A stretch of 43,822 bases of DNA, taken from positions 1-43,822 of the forward strand of contig NZ_JADEXR010000045.1 in assembly GCF_015206995.1 (NCBI RefSeq). The letters run 5' to 3'. Below the pieces are notes generated by a model. It worked only from the letters and a program-made list of their open reading frames with translations. It did not search any database and was not told the DNA's origin. The stretch comes from an aff. Roholtiella sp. LEGE 12411 (GTDB lineage Bacteria > Cyanobacteriota > Cyanobacteriia > Cyanobacteriales > Nostocaceae). Position numbers and translations under genes: made by a program. This document shows positions 43,192 through 43,822 of the stretch, piece by piece (the stretch's first letter is position 1; every line of letters begins with the position of its first letter).

Positions 43192-43822
43192 TTAAGCAGA
43201 TTGTGGCGTTTGTTTTTTGGGTTTTGTGGTGCTTTTTTTGACGGTTGGATAACGAATTCTACGAGTGCGAGTTTGACCTTCTGGCCATCCAGGAGACTTT
43301 CCACGGGGTTTGGGAACCTGAGCTGGTGTCCCAATTGCCGCGAAAACTTCTCCCATTGCTTGAGCCACTCGTCCGGGACTCAGCTTGGGTTTTGGTTTTT
43401 GCCAAGGTAGAGGGTTGTCGGTAACAAAATCGCGTGCTAACCATAATTCCCAGGTCATGAGTGGTAAAAGATCGCTCCATCGCTCACACTGTTCTGGAGT
43501 GCTGAGATTTGGAAGCGTCCAATGTAGTCGTTGTTTGGCAAATCTATACCAGTGGTCAATCGCAAATCGGCGAAAGTAAAGTCGCCATAACTCAGACAGA
43601 GGAGACATTTCAATTCCAACCCACACCAACCATAAAGGTTTAGTTTTTGGCTGCCCTAATTCATCCAAGCGTTGAATTTGAATTAGATTCATGGAGTGTT
43701 GAGAAGACTGTTGAAAATGGAGATTACACCACAGGTGGATGGACATCCGCCCCATTTTTGAATCATTGACCTCTAATTTTTGGTCAGGTATCCACCATGT
43801 AGTGGAGTCATTTAGCTTGAAC
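43192..43822 (-). CDS. DDE transposase, C-terminal part, runs off the window
   Basis: The reading frame is open from the stop at 43192 to the window edge, and upstream of the internal ATG at 43755 it continues with TTWWIPDQKLEVNDSKMGR, so the true start lies outside. Visible are PLWLVWVGIE, LWRLYFRRFAIDHWYRFAKQ and LLPLMTWELWLARDF, with a Lys/Pro/Arg-rich tail. The F-x-I-D-H-W-Y-R-F-x-K-Q segment looks like the last catalytic Glu region of an IS4/IS701-like DDE transposase, although Glu is not evident. The family name is tentative; that it is a transposase is fairly sure. Confidence 0.75.
   Translation of the reverse strand, partial: FKLNDSTTWWIPDQKLEVNDSKMGRMSIHLWCNLHFQQSSQHSMNLIQIQRLDELGQPKTKPLWLVWVGIEMSPLSELWRLYFRRFAIDHWYRFAKQRLHWTLPNLSTPEQCERWSDLLPLMTWELWLARDFVTDNPLPWQKPKPKLSPGRVAQAMGEVFAAIGTPAQVPKPRGKSPGWPEGQTRTRRIRYPTVKKSTTKPKKQTPQSA

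Noticed and set aside
1-43822. tRNA and rRNA genes
   Set aside because: No cloverleaf with conserved TPsiC-type sequence and no rRNA-like stretch was recognised on either strand by eye.

Overview
The window looks like a filamentous (Nostocales-type) cyanobacterium. The palindrome GCGATCGC is frequent, the dispersed repeats and MITE-like elements are of Nostoc/Anabaena style, and the gene families (FAAL, PKS-aminotransferase, McyF-like racemase, WelO5-like oxygenases, Nif11-leader lanthipeptides, DUF3598) are typical of cyanobacterial secondary metabolism. All calls are from reading the sequence; no database search was run.

Region 1 (1-3887) is a compact plasmid-like unit: a ribbon-helix-helix protein, a Rha-family phage-type regulator, a small basic protein and a rolling-circle Rep. 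It is bracketed by an exact 127-bp direct repeat whose first copy starts at base 1. That is what a 3,760-bp circle, or an integrated copy of one, would look like in an assembly. A large hairpin upstream of the Rep gene is a candidate origin. About 20 GATAAC/GTTATC words occur in the flanks and inside the RHH gene.

Region 2 (3888-8587) is a transposon graveyard: an IS200-type TnpA element, a TnpB-only IS605-type element with end hairpins, fragments of a PAPS-reductase-like gene and of a second gene, an orphan 58-codon gene with a strong ribosome binding site, and a complete IS4-family element.

Region 3 (8653-42818) is a large biosynthetic locus with two arms diverging from a 1.1-kb control region (28754-29863). 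The minus arm, in transcription order, has two tandem WelO5-like Fe(II)/2OG enzymes carrying the halogenase-type H-x-G motif, a TauD/SyrP-like oxygenase, an NRPS (degenerate C-A-PCP-E-C), an Asp/Glu racemase, a stand-alone A-PCP, a C-A-PCP-TE NRPS, and a class II lanthipeptide synthetase (LanM) of the CCG (ProcM-like) type. The plus arm starts with a 103-aa Nif11-leader precursor with a Ser/Thr/Cys core. It continues with a third WelO5-family enzyme carrying H-x-E, a FAAL, a PhyH oxygenase fused to a carrier domain, a KS-AT-ACP-aminotransferase-methyltransferase-C megasynthase, and a DUF3598 protein.

Read together, the PKS/NRPS genes predict a microginin-like linear lipopeptide: a fatty acid activated by FAAL, extended once, made 3-amino and possibly 2-methyl, then joined to a D-residue, an acidic (probably D-Asp/Glu) residue and an aromatic (Tyr-like) residue, and released by a thioesterase. 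The unusual point is that a complete lanthipeptide pair (LanM plus precursor) lies at the far end of one arm and at the head of the other, with two candidate aliphatic halogenases between them. This is either two interleaved pathways under one control region or an undescribed lipopeptide/lanthipeptide hybrid. No exporter or leader peptidase is visible in the window.

The right edge (43192-43822) is the C-terminal part of another DDE transposase that runs off the window.
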